A DNA stretch of 64,000 bases from Cladorrhinum sp. PSN259 (lineage: Eukaryota; Ascomycota; Sordariomycetes; Sordariales; Podosporaceae): assembly GCA_033725935.1 (NCBI GenBank), contig MU867062.1, positions 124,001-188,000 on the forward strand, given 5' to 3'. A model generated the notes under the pieces. The model saw only the letters and a program-made list of their open reading frames with translations. It searched no databases and had not been told where the DNA came from. Shown here piece by piece: positions 34,822-45,953 of the stretch. Each line of letters opens with the position of its first letter. The first letter of the stretch is position 1. Position numbers and translations under genes: made by a program.

Positions 34822-37795
34822 TCAGATATCGTCAGCCGCCTGCAGTTGTACAGTGACATCGGTGGCGACGGTTTTAGTATCTGGATGACCGATGGATTCC
34901 TCAATTGCGCCCTCGTTGGTGCTCGGTGGGCTACTCGAGGGGCTGTTTGGACCCATAGTCAAGTTCGGTGTTGGGACGGCCGAGTTAACATCAACGTGCA
35001 ATCCAGGAGACGTTGGGACAGTGGATGCTGGTGTGTCCTCCTCGTGTATTGCCGTCCAGAGACGATCGATGCCCGCAATCTGTTTCCCTGCACATGTCTT
35101 TTTGAAGTTCACCAGGAGTGGTTCCACTACGCGCACAAGAACCTCCTTGTCTTCACCTTTGAGCTGTTTGATGAGGGTTTCTGTTACTTGTCAGCAGACC
35201 GCTATGGCACGTGCCTTATAGCAAAGGACTTACGAAGTACGTAATTGCCGAATTGGTCCTTAATCAAGGACACCAGGAGCCCATCATCGTCAAATCCCAT
35301 CAGCCGGTCTCGGATCTCGCGTTTTTGTTGAACCGTGGCGTGGACAACACACTTCTCAACCACATTGGAGGCGAACTTGTGTTTCGAAAAGGTTGGAAGT
35401 TGAGCCATCACGATGCTGATCATCTTGTCGCGATCCTCACCAAGCCCAGCAGTGACAACATGTTGCGTTACATAGTTGCCATATTGGTCCGTCATGAGGG
35501 TCTGGGCACAGACGTGCAGCTCCTTCATGATGGACACCTTGTCAGAGTCAGTGCCGAACTCCATTGCTCTCTGAATCACGCGGCACCCATATGTGTGAGT
35601 GGAGAGTTCAGCAACACGACCCTTGAGGCAGTCGAAGATGAATCCGATGTGGGAACGGTGAACCGCTTGAATGACTTTTTGAATGACATGGTTGCCATTC
35701 TGGTCCTTCACAATCTCCAAAACATTAGGCTCCAGCTCCTTCACCAGTTCGGCTTGTTGCTCCACAAGGACATGAGACAGCGCCTATAAAGCGTTAGCGA
35801 TAAATCTTAGGTTCATGAGTTTGAATACAAGCTTACCTTTTGCACAACACGGCAAGCATACATCTGTTTCGAGAGCTCAAATACTTGGCCCTTCATGGCC
35901 GATGCAATAAGCTGCTTCTGTGCTTGATTTCCGTGCTCAAAAAGCTTTTGAATCACGTAGTTGCCGAAGAGATCCTTGATCAGGGCAAGGGTGTTGGGCT
36001 GAATCTCGCGGAATACTTGCTCCTTGTCGTCGCTGTTGGCTGTCTCCAATTTGTTTTGAATGAACCGAGATCCATGCTGGTCACCAGCGAACTCGACTAT
36101 GTATCCGAATATGTCTTTGAGTTCCCAGCGCTTAACTGACTTCGAGCTCGACTTGAACTCTTCTAACTTCATACTGCGTACACCTGTTGTTGAGTCTTGA
36201 TTCCGGCTTGGGCGAGTCGGCGGAACCCCGCTAGCTGGAAAGGAATATTGAGGCATGGGTTGATATCCACCGTAAGGCATTGCTGACCTAGCATTACCAT
36301 AAGATGCATCAAAACCACCATTGGTGAATTGTTGGTAATTAGAATAGTAGGCATTGGGATAGTAACTCTGCTGTGTCCCCAACGCCTGATGAAAGCTGCG
36401 CCGGTCACCGTCAAGTCCAAGCCTATGGTCTTGAGAGCCAGGTCTCGACCACAAATCGACTGTTGGCTGTGGGGTATTACTGAACGTCCTGGGGCTGCTC
36501 AAGCCAGGGCCCCGATAGGTACTGCCAGCCGGCGAATTGTGGTCGGCTGCAGATCCGCGTCTCTCGAATGTGAGATTAGTCTGGTAGTTGCTATCGCGGG
36601 GGAAGTTGGCTTGATATCCTGAGCCATTCTCCCAAGGCTGAGAACCAGGGTTGAACTGAAAATTCTGGCCAAGTGTGATGCTTCCAACCCCGCCCGAAAG
36701 ATCCTCTTCGACGGCTTGTGCCCCGACGGCGTTGTCGTAGCTTCTGCTGCCATTTTGTGAGTGAAAAGAGGTGGATGGGCCACTAATAGATGGTCGCTGG
36801 GCATGGTTACTGCTGACCATGCCCCCAAAAGAATTGCCTTGCCCATGCACGTCGTCTTCGGAGTGATTGGATGATGACATCTGAGAATCTCTTGAAGGGC
36901 CTCCGCCGATAGTTCTGAAGAATGATGTGTCTTGCGATGGCCGATGAGTTGGAAACCTCGAGATCTTCTGCTCAGGCTCACTCTTAGCGTTGAAAGCCCC
37001 GACATTGTCCTTTTCATCAACAAACTCCGAAAATGGTGAGCCAAACTTGTAGCCACCATTTGACGAGTCTAGAGTTGATGCAAGGTTTGATCCGTTGAGG
37101 GTTCTTTGTGAAGCGGGCTGGCCGATGGAATAAAAGTTTCCAGTGCCCACAATCTCACCCATATCCGCACGAGTTCTGCTCGGTGATGTGGTCCCTGAGA
37201 CGTTGCGATTCGATGTGCCGTTGGAGGAGTTCCATGGCCCTCTGCTGCTCCATCCGTCAGCTTCGGACGTGGCTGCAAGCGCACTAGAGCCCGACGGGGT
37301 AAAGCCATCGCCTGGGTCTGAGATCTGATGAGCATTCAATCTACCAGTAAACTTTAATAGTATCACAAACCTCTTGCCACAGTTGGCTCCCTGCTCTTGA
37401 CAAATCTACCAATGCCGTTGTTGGTGCCCCAGATACTGTTATTTTGCCACGCGTTGCTGGGAGCTGGCGGAAAGCTCTGGAGCGGTTGTAGGTCGTTACT
37501 GGTGGCGTCCGGGGGGAATGGAGGAAACCCCCTAGATCGAGTCTAGAGAACAACACAATCTGTCAGCATTCTCTCTACCACACACCAACCCTTAGTAGTT
37601 CTGCGACAATGGCCAAATCTTTTAGAGAGCGGAGATGCTTTGACTGCAAGGCATGAATGACACCAGCAAAACAACACCGCAGCAGGTCTAGGGGTACAGC
37701 CAGGGGGGAGGTGAAATATTGGATGACACGCTACTTACAGTGCTGGGCATGGTCGCACCGTTGGTCGGTCTCTGTGTGTTCGAAGATGTCATCAT
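34822..37795 (-). CDS. PUF3: Pumilio-family RNA-binding protein, Puf3 type
   Basis: Five exons, 37795-37739, 37542-37371, 37317-35837, 35783-35234 and 35180-34822, encode 872 aa; introns are 196, 53, 53 and 53 nt. Residues 1-470 are low-complexity, with a SIWG motif near residue 62 typical of this family. The Pumilio domain spans about 470-810 with eight repeats. Their RNA-contact motifs in order are SRFIQ, NYVIQ, CRVVQ, NHVIQ, CRVIQ, NYVTQ, SNVVEK and NYVLQ. By the established code this reads 5'-UGUANAUA-3', the Puf3/PUM site. Family role: it binds 3' UTRs, classically of nuclear-encoded mitochondrial mRNAs, and controls their decay, localisation and translation in the cytoplasm. An acidic and Ser/Thr/Pro-rich tail of about 60 residues follows. 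Intron 2 uses donor GTTTGT; the chosen acceptor (TCAG before 37317) is the one that keeps frame on both sides. Confidence 0.93.
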
Positions 37796-40700
37796 GGGTT
37801 TGCAGAGGCAGGAGGTTGGAGAGCCTCTGCCGTTTATTCAAGCGATGCGCGAATCGAATAGACCAAAGCCTAAGAATATCCGCGTACAGATTATAGGTAT
37901 AGAGTGGTAGAAGATGTGAATGATGGTGGCGGGGTGTCGCCGGCTTTATAGGAGGGCAGAACAAGACTGTGGAAGCCTGCCTGCACGGGCTCGTGGTACT
38001 CTCGGTCAAGGAGGGCGATTTTGAATGGCTGCGTACTGAGCCGAACGGAAAGCAGACCCGTGAGTGCTGTGTGACGATGGATGCAGAAATGATTTGTCCG
38101 TCTAAAAGTGTGTATATACGTTGGGTATCTCAAAAAAGAAATTTAGCGAGCTGCGAAAGTCTAAAGGTGGCTGTTAATCTTAGAGGCCAGTGTCAGCAAC
38201 TGCGAGGGCTTGGTGATATGGGAGACCAGACGTGCAAGCGGTGTCAGTGGGGTGTGTGTTGGTGGTGGGAGGCAAGAGGACTGTTGTTGTAAGGCTGATG
38301 GGGTACATACCACCGCAACGGCCATGCTAGTTGCAATGGGGAAGAGGGGAGGGAAAAGAGGGGCGGACTGGGACCTGGGGGTTGGTTTCTGTGAGCGTTG
38401 TCCTCCGATGTCCTCTGGCCATTCACCCGCAAATCCTGGAATCAAGTGGCAGGCTGCCAGGTGCGGCTGGGTAGAGAGGAGGCGCCCGAGGATGATTCGT
38501 GCTGGGTTGTGGTTTTTTTCATGACTGCACTAGGGGAAGTAATGTTTATGAAAACCAGTGTTGGGCTTCCGCAGATGCTGCTGGTTGCCCGCTGCCGGAT
38601 GGCGAGAGATGCGTGGGTGCGTTGCGGGTGTGCGACATGCAAGCACTTACCGCACGTTATTAACTGACTTCTTTCTCGGCCACAGACACACCAGTCCCTG
38701 AATCCTATCTCGTCCCAAAGCTTTTCTCTTCGGGTTGAGCGTGGGGACGGGGCTGCTTTCGTTTATGCACCAGGTCCCGGCGGCCAGCGAATGCAGCGGA
38801 TGTAGTTCATGTAGGCACGGAGGAAGGATCTTTCCCCGACCTATCTAGCCTGCCAAGTCGCGCTGCGAAAGCCGAGAAATCTCGACGAAAGTTGGGAATC
38901 GGGTCGAGTCGTCCAAACAGGTCGGAGCCGAGTAAGTCGACGAGGGTGAATGGAGACGGGTACGGGGACGGGGATGGACTCGGGTAGATAATGAAAACTT
39001 GGGTGGGAGAGTGTTTGAGAAGAATAAAAAGTAAAATACTTGCCAGTCGGCAAAGAATGGATTAGCGATGCAATGGCGGACTTAGAGGAATGTAGGTGGC
39101 TCTCTGTCCTCATCAACACCCGGAACCAAACCTGGATTGGAAGCTAGGATCGTCCAAACCTAGGGATGGTTGTCTTTGGTCGTTGTAACTTGTCTGTCTC
39201 CTCACAGTCTGTCTGTCTGGCTGTCTGGCTCTGCCCTCCCCCAAGTTGCTTTTCGGAGCACGAACGAGAGCCAAAAGCGGGTCGCGGGAGGGGCCTGCCT
39301 TTTTCTCGAGATGGGGATTCGCGACGGGGATAGGATTGGCCTGGATGCGCGGCGTCGAGGCCACGGCCAGAAGGGGAACGGGCGAACAGGGCTCGCAGGG
39401 TAACGACGCAAGAAACTCACGACAGGGATGAAAGGTCCAAAGCGAGGCCGATGGCAGTTAGACCAGGACCGGGGTGCGTTAGGGCAAGGAGCAGGAAGTT
39501 CAAGAGGACCCAGCAGGGCCCCAAAAAAGAAGTTTTTGTGGGGGATCTTAGTGCCCAGCCCAAACCCTGTGGCCCTTTTTTTAGGGCGTTACCGACCGCG
39601 GCAGGGGATGAGAAAGCGGGAGGGGTCCAGTTCACCTGCAGCACCCAGTCACCCAATGCTTGCTGTTGACGTTGGTCCCGCGGTTCCTTTTCTGATGCAG
39701 GTCACCTACCCGACCTGACCTCACCACGCACGCGATCAACTGTGGACTTCAGACGACGGCGGCAAAATCAAGGGACGTGCTCCAAGTTGTTGTAGATGGG
39801 ATGGACTTTTTACGTAGTTGCCGAATCCGGAATCCCAACAAACTTTACTTTGGACCTGCAGGCAACTTTGTTGAAGGGAACTGGGGCTGGAGTTAATTAC
39901 CTAGATACTTGGAAAAGTACCCAGGTGATATTCAACTGCTCGGTTGTTGCGACTCCCGAGCCGGAGCTTCAAGTGTGCCTGTCTAGGTCGGTCCAAAACT
40001 CGTGAGTGGTCGCTAGGGCTGTGTCGAAAGGGAGGAGTGTGGGTAACAGCGCCCCCAACTGTTTGGTGGGTGGATCAGCGAGATGTGTTTCGTCCGTCAA
40101 CGCAGCGCCGTCCTCGATGATGGCGGAGTTCTGTCCTGGGAGGTGGAGGTGCCTTACTGCAGAAACAGAAACAAATAGAGCTTGTTGGTCGTGACAGGTT
40201 GTGCTTGCACCGGCAAGACGGCAAGGAATAGAATATGGGCTGATGAGGTGCGAGGGTGTGTGCGAGGAGGACCTGGAAACTTTTCTCAACCTGGTTTGTT
40301 TTTCGCTGCTGGAGCGAGGGAGAAGGCGATGTAAGAGAGCAGCTAGCCGGACCCGTTCTCTCTCTGGTGCGACAGTACGTCGGTACAACGCCAACAACAA
40401 CAGTAAACAGAAAAGTGAGTAGGTGAACTGTCTCATTCAAGGTTCCCTTTATCTCGAGTACGAAATCATTGTCAATTGACGTGGTTGCCTGTTGTCAGTG
40501 GTTGTGGAATCTGTAATCTGCATGTACTTTCAACATCACCCCTGTTACATCAAGGATTACTCCCGTCCCCCCAATGCAGTGCAGTGACATGATTGGTGCG
40601 CAGGGAGCAGCCTGCACCGTGCGGGGGAACGGGGGTCTGGATAGATCTCACCGGAAGCGACCAGGGGTTTTGCGATGTCATTCCAGGTTTCTCGAAGAAC

Positions 40701-43696
40701 CCGTGAACGGAAGTATTCGGCACAGGCTCCATATAAAGCACTGTATGTCTCCTTGTATATGCCCCTAACGTTGCCATGTCAGCTATGAGGTTTTCTTCCT
40801 TCAACAAAAAGAGATGAGAGAGCTCCAAGTATGTGCTATCTAGAATATCCCTTTGTGGATTCCCGGCCGAAAATGGACCGGCTACGACCCGGCGATCTGA
40901 GGGTGCTCCTGCTGGTGGTGGTCAAGGGATCTGCGGCCGACGGGCGTTGAGCTGGCCATTTCTGTTTTTACGACTCTTTACCTTCAGATCTCAATTAAGC
41001 GGAACACACCGGCCCAAAAACCGTTCATCTCATTCTAGCGCGGAACCGGGCTAATACAATGCGGTAACCTCCGCATCTCGTGTAAGTCGGAATCTGGCGT
41101 CGAATATAACGCAATCGCGTAGCCGATTTTCTCCGGGCAGGACGAATGTGCAGCAATACACAGGAGACTCGCTGGCATGCATGCGACAAGGGCACAGATT
41201 GCTCCGAAGTGATATGATGATATCAAGAAGACCTCGCATGGTAAGGCAAGGGATACACCAAAAATCAAAAAAGGAATGTCCCTCATCTCCGCTCGCTATA
41301 ACGGGCCGAGAACTAGCAAGCAAGAAGCACGGTCACCCTTGGATGTCTTTCTCTTTCCCTTCCCTTTCCCTTCTTGATGGCGTCAAGTTGACGGCGGAAT
41401 CTGGGGTAGCTGACCTGGCCTCCCGCCCTGTCATACCGGCCTGCTTCCTGCTTCATGTTAAACACGGGTCTGTTGAACCGTTTCAGAGGCACCAAATGCT
41501 CTCCAGCTGTGCCACTCTCTTGATTTGATGCAGACTCTTTGGTCCAAGAGGAATAATATTTGTTCAGCCACCCACTCACTGGTCCGGTGGACGTAGCCGA
41601 GTACGTATCCTCATCTGGACGTGAGGTGGGATCAGCCCTTATACTGGGCCAAAATATAATTGCGGCGGTAGTATAATTCGGCCCCCAACTCTTGAGGTGG
41701 CCGCTGGGCCCCTGGCCGCCACTCGAGGTCCTGTTTCAACCTCGGGGAAACAGGTGCGACACATCAGTCAGGATGCAGGAATAGAACGGGCAGGACTTGT
41801 GTTCCGACGCCACCGGCTTGAGAGAACAATCAGTGCTATGCTTCCGACACAGTTTGCAGACTTGCTTGACAGCGGACCTGCGGAACATGCTAAATACGGG
41901 TTGTGGTTATGCCGATGGGACGTTTGTCCTTTGACGGCCCCTTGCCGGAACCTCCAACAATCCGGCAGCGCCGTGTTGATCCTTGGACAAGCGGGCCGGC
42001 CTTTCCCCTTTTCCCTTTGACGAAAACGCCGCTCCGTCTCCGTACTTGCCTTGTAATGCTGCCATCCACTACAGCGAGAGTCAAATCCACCTGATCAAGC
42101 TCTTCCCTATCACCCTGCGTGTTACCATGGGTTTTGAACAGACGCTTTCCAGGTTGCTGTTGGACCAGTGCACGGGTATTGGGAAAGTACCAACGCAACC
42201 TGTACACAGTACGTTTATTATTTTGCCATGGATGTCGCGGTTACTGAGTTAATATCGAGGCCAGGTCTCAAGCAAGCAGGAAGGTGACATCTGTTTCCTA
42301 AAAGACCGCTACACTCGAAGAGGTTGTGTGCATTCTTGAGGTCGCCGGACTGTTAAGACGTGACCGGAATATGATGCATCCAAAGTCCATCTGCCCATGT
42401 ATAATGCTGGTAGATGCCACGCCACTTCAGGACGACAATTACGATAATTACGATGTCTTCGCCGCATCGTACGGGTCCATCCAGTAAAGGTGCCGCGAAT
42501 CGGGAAATAACACCACATTTGAGCAAGGCCAACCACTGCCTACGAGCAACACGTCTCTGACGGAGTTGGCCCTTTCTTGACAGCACGATGGAATTTCTAC
42601 AGATCAGGTATGATGCCAGATGTCATACAGACCGGAAAGGTTATGGCGTCATTGCCGCCGAGAACGCAATTCACAGATATGAATGAACTATTGGTGATGA
42701 GAGTGCGAGCAAGTTGGCGGTTGGCTATCGACATGTGAGAAAAACCACGAATTCTCATCCGTAATCTGTACCTGGTCGCATGTTTACTAGGAAGATGATT
42801 TTTCCCGGAATTGGACGAGGCAAGCCAATTTATTTTCACGACACAAACCCTCCCAAGATTATTGACTGCCTTACCTTGGTGATGGAGATCTGGTGGGTTC
42901 CCTCGACTGACCTGACAATCTCAAAGGCATAAAAAAATGGTCAAGAGACAAACCAGCTAATGAACAGTGCAGCATTGAGAAGGAGAATTTTGGGTCTAGG
43001 CTTCACCGTGTTTGTGGAGAAAAGCTCCTCGTCGAGGTGTGATGAAACCGCACGAGCCAATCGTCTGCAGCTCTTGTGAACAAGGGTTTTGGCGGTTTGC
43101 CAAATGAGGATCCACTCTTGCAGATGACACCCAGATAACTGATTGGCCAGTTGTTGAATTGGATGGACCGGTTCATCCCAATTCAGCCATCTCACTCAAC
43201 AGGGTAGCGCTCGCTACTGCTCCCCTGAGGGCAGGCGCTCAGCGTACTTGTGCAGCGCCTCGCCGCCTGAGCTTCTCCTCCATCTCCTCTTTTTCACCTC
43301 GTCGGCGTCAAGGCTCAGGGGACTGCTCAGTCGTTCTTTCAGTCATTCCTTCCACCTCCCGGACTTGGGAATTGCTTCACAGGTATCGACTTCATTCTTT
43401 TAGTCGATTGCCGTCCAGTCATTTTTTCAAGTTGACGCAGTCCCCGTGACACCCGAATCAAACACCCCACGCCGTTCCGACATAGCTCTCGTCGAACAGC
43501 TCTTGTGTGTGTAAGTCGACTCTTAAGCCGTCTCGAGTCGAGTCGCCAGCCTGCTTGTACGAATTAAAACTAACAATCGCTCTGTCTTATAGCTCCATCA
43601 TCGCTTTTGCGACACCCAACTTTTGCGACACTTACATTACGCAATTACATTCCTTAGGCTTACTGCCAACTCACACTCACTACTTAAATCATCACG
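37796..43696. other. 5.9-kb gene-free stretch, divergent between PUF3 and the LPxY protein gene
   Basis: The largest gap in the window. It must hold the PUF3 promoter and leader (left) and that of the 181-aa membrane protein gene (right; C/T-rich from about 43.2 kb). Between them I see only short repeats (for example CTGTCTGG copies near 39210). No coding region, RNA gene or transposon is recognised. Confidence 0.55.
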
Positions 43697-44242
43697 ATGG
43701 AATCGTTTACCAGAATCATTTCTCGGGAGGTCGATGAGGAGAAGAAGAAGGATGACAAGGTCGTGGGCCTTTTGATCGCTCTTCTCTCTCTCATCTTCGT
43801 CGGTCTACTTGCATTTGCCATTCTTCTTCTCTTTAGAAGACGACAGAGGCGGAACGCGGGCATGAACGACACTCTCCCCCAGTACCACGAAGTCAAGAAG
43901 TCGGGCAATCACAGGCGTCTCACCATTGACACGGGCAATGGCCGATCAAGCGTTATTGTGTTCAACAACGGCGGCGGCCAGCCCATGCTGTCCAACCCCA
44001 GGTCCCCCCCTCACTCCCCCGACAACGTTCCTGAGATCCACATCACCTTCCCTGATGAGCAGGACGATCAGGGCCGGCCAAAGAGCGGCCGCGTTGTTGT
44101 TGTTCGTGTTGGCGACACCACGGTCGGCCTCGAGCCTCTTAACGATGAGCAACTCCCCGCATATGAGAAGGAAAGCAGCACGCAGTTCTACTCGGTCGAT
44201 ATCGAGAAGATTGGCGGCCTGAAAGAGAAGGAGTTCCGCTAA
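43697..44242 (+). CDS. Unrecognised single-pass membrane protein with two LPxY motifs
   Basis: Single exon, 181 aa; not assigned to a known family. No cleavable signal peptide is apparent. One strong transmembrane segment spans about residues 22-46 and is followed by RRRQRR, which by the positive-inside rule places the C-terminal 135 residues in the cytosol (N-out/C-in). The tail carries LPQY (60-63) and LPAY (153-156), a Pro/Ser stretch near 100-110, and a central VVVVRVGDTTVGLEPL segment that looks beta-rich. Codon use is strongly C-biased at third positions, as in the neighbouring highly expressed genes, so it is probably real and well expressed. LPxY/PPxY motifs on cytosolic tails are known docking sites for WW domains of Rsp5/Nedd4 ubiquitin ligases; a role as ligase adaptor or regulated cargo is inference. 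The start is the first ATG, just before the hydrophobic segment. Confidence 0.8.
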   Translation: MESFTRIISREVDEEKKKDDKVVGLLIALLSLIFVGLLAFAILLLFRRRQRRNAGMNDTLPQYHEVKKSGNHRRLTIDTGNGRSSVIVFNNGGGQPMLSNPRSPPHSPDNVPEIHITFPDEQDDQGRPKSGRVVVVRVGDTTVGLEPLNDEQLPAYEKESSTQFYSVDIEKIGGLKEKEFR

Positions 44243-45953
44243 AGCCAGTCAGCCAGCCAGTCGATCAATCAACGTCTTGCGGACTCCTTTTCTTTTTCTT
44301 TTCCTAGTTTTTAATTGAAGACGGCCAGGCAGGCACCCTCACGATATCATGGACAAACCACAGGAGCTGTGAAACGGAAGCAGGAAGACAAAATTTTACC
44401 ATGCAAAACTAGCACTAGAGGTGCGCTTTTTGCTTTGCATTCACTTCGCACAGTGCCCTGGGCATTCCCGCTTCAGCTTTTACAAAACATCTCTTTTTTT
44501 GCGGGGGAAAGAACATCATCATTTCACGGGCTCGCCAGGCCGAAACGGAGCATTGGGACGCTTGCCGAAAAGCGAGAATGCTCTCGTACATATGCTATGA
44601 CACTGCGACATCAATGATCGCGTACATTTCGAAACTAAAGACTTTTTCTGGTATGTTTATTTGGCTGGAGGATTTTGATTGAGGGAATAGCGCATACATA
44701 TCAAGGGTACATATACCTGGGGACAATGTCTTGGTTTTTGACAAGCGGTGTTTTTGTGGACTTTTTTGTGTGGCAGTTTTGTTACCGACATTCTAGTATT
44801 GTATAATTATTATTTGGGTCTGCCGAAAGGCCGCCCGTTCTTATAAGCTTCTCAACGTCCCCCCATCTTCAGGCCGCAGTTAAACGTCAGTTCGCATGTT
44901 GTTTTGTTATGAGAGCGTCAATTCACACTATAATACTTGCCAACCTACACTATAGGTGCAACCAAGCCGCAAACTATGTACCTGTCCCTCAAAAGTTCTA
45001 CTTTAGTACCGCATTTCCAGATTTTTTAAGGTCCGTTGCATATGACGGTCATAAATACAGTCTTGATGATAATTTTAATCTTAGTAACGCATAGGGTCCA
45101 AAGGTTTGCGGGCTGCCTTGATTGTATCGAGCGTGTTAGGTACATTGGTCAATTGCGTTGGATGCAGCTTTTTTGGTGCTGGTTAGGGTTATGTCTGGAG
45201 ATTCTAGTGTGGGTTGACAAGTGATCCAGTGTGAATTGACGCTCTGGGTTATCTATATGGTTGTGGCTGGCAGCTGAAATGGATGAGGCCGGGCTTTCCG
45301 GCATTTTTCAAACTTAGGAAACTCCAGGTCCACAGTTTCACGACCCGTTTCCCGGAGAACATGTTCCACGGCACGGACCGAGAGAAGGGAAGGAATCAAC
45401 ACATTCTCTGGGCCGTTTATCTTGTTTCGATTGAATGCCGCCCGTGATAGAGGAGAATCCTGGTGCTTACGAGAATCTGTTCTCTGCAGAAGGGTTAGGG
45501 TAGGGGTGGCTAGTGGAGATGTTCTCCTGTGGCTCCTGAAGTCCCCGATTTCAGACCCATCAACAACCACCCAATATTAACAACACATCACTCTCAAAAT
45601 GGCGCATTCTTGATCTTGTTCTCTTCTTGTAAATCGTGTGTAATAATTACTGCTTCAATCGAAATCTAATGGCAAAGGAGGATTCCCCGTGATCGAAGAT
45701 CCACCTGGCATCTCTTTTCTTCCTCCCCCCTTATTACTCTACTATTACTTTTGCCATTACATTCATTTACTTTTTTTATTTAATTGATTGATACACCCCT
45801 CCCCCGCCGCTTTCTTCTTTCTTCGTGAAGGCAGCGACCCGTAGCCATCCCCGTTCCCTCGACGTACTCCATCGGTCCATAGGTTCCACGGGGAAAGCTC
45901 CGTCCGGTACCCTCGAGGGTGGTTGTGTTCGCTCACACGCGTATAAACCGACA
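44243..45953. other. Intergenic region between the LPxY protein gene and GPI13
   Basis: 3' UTR, A/T-rich sequence and the GPI13 promoter with a T/C-rich leader. No coding region seen. The frame of GPI13 stays open upstream to 45825 but contains no ATG before 45954. Confidence 0.6.

Noticed and set aside
34660..35244. 194-codon plus-strand frame over the PUF3 3' end
   Set aside because: Antisense shadow of the last PUF3 exons; no start context or domain.
37341..37556. Alternative frame through PUF3 exon 2 (RAGSQLWQE reading)
   Set aside because: The other frame (NNSIWGTNNGIG) matches the family motif and joins in phase with both neighbouring exons.
41030..41115. Possible Pol III RNA gene with short inverted repeats
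   Set aside because: Only a 6-bp stem (ATGCGG/CCGCAT) and no A/B boxes or terminator arrangement.
45825..45953. In-frame upstream extension of GPI13
   Set aside because: Begins with GTG, not ATG; the first ATG at 45954 has good context and gives a normal N-terminus.
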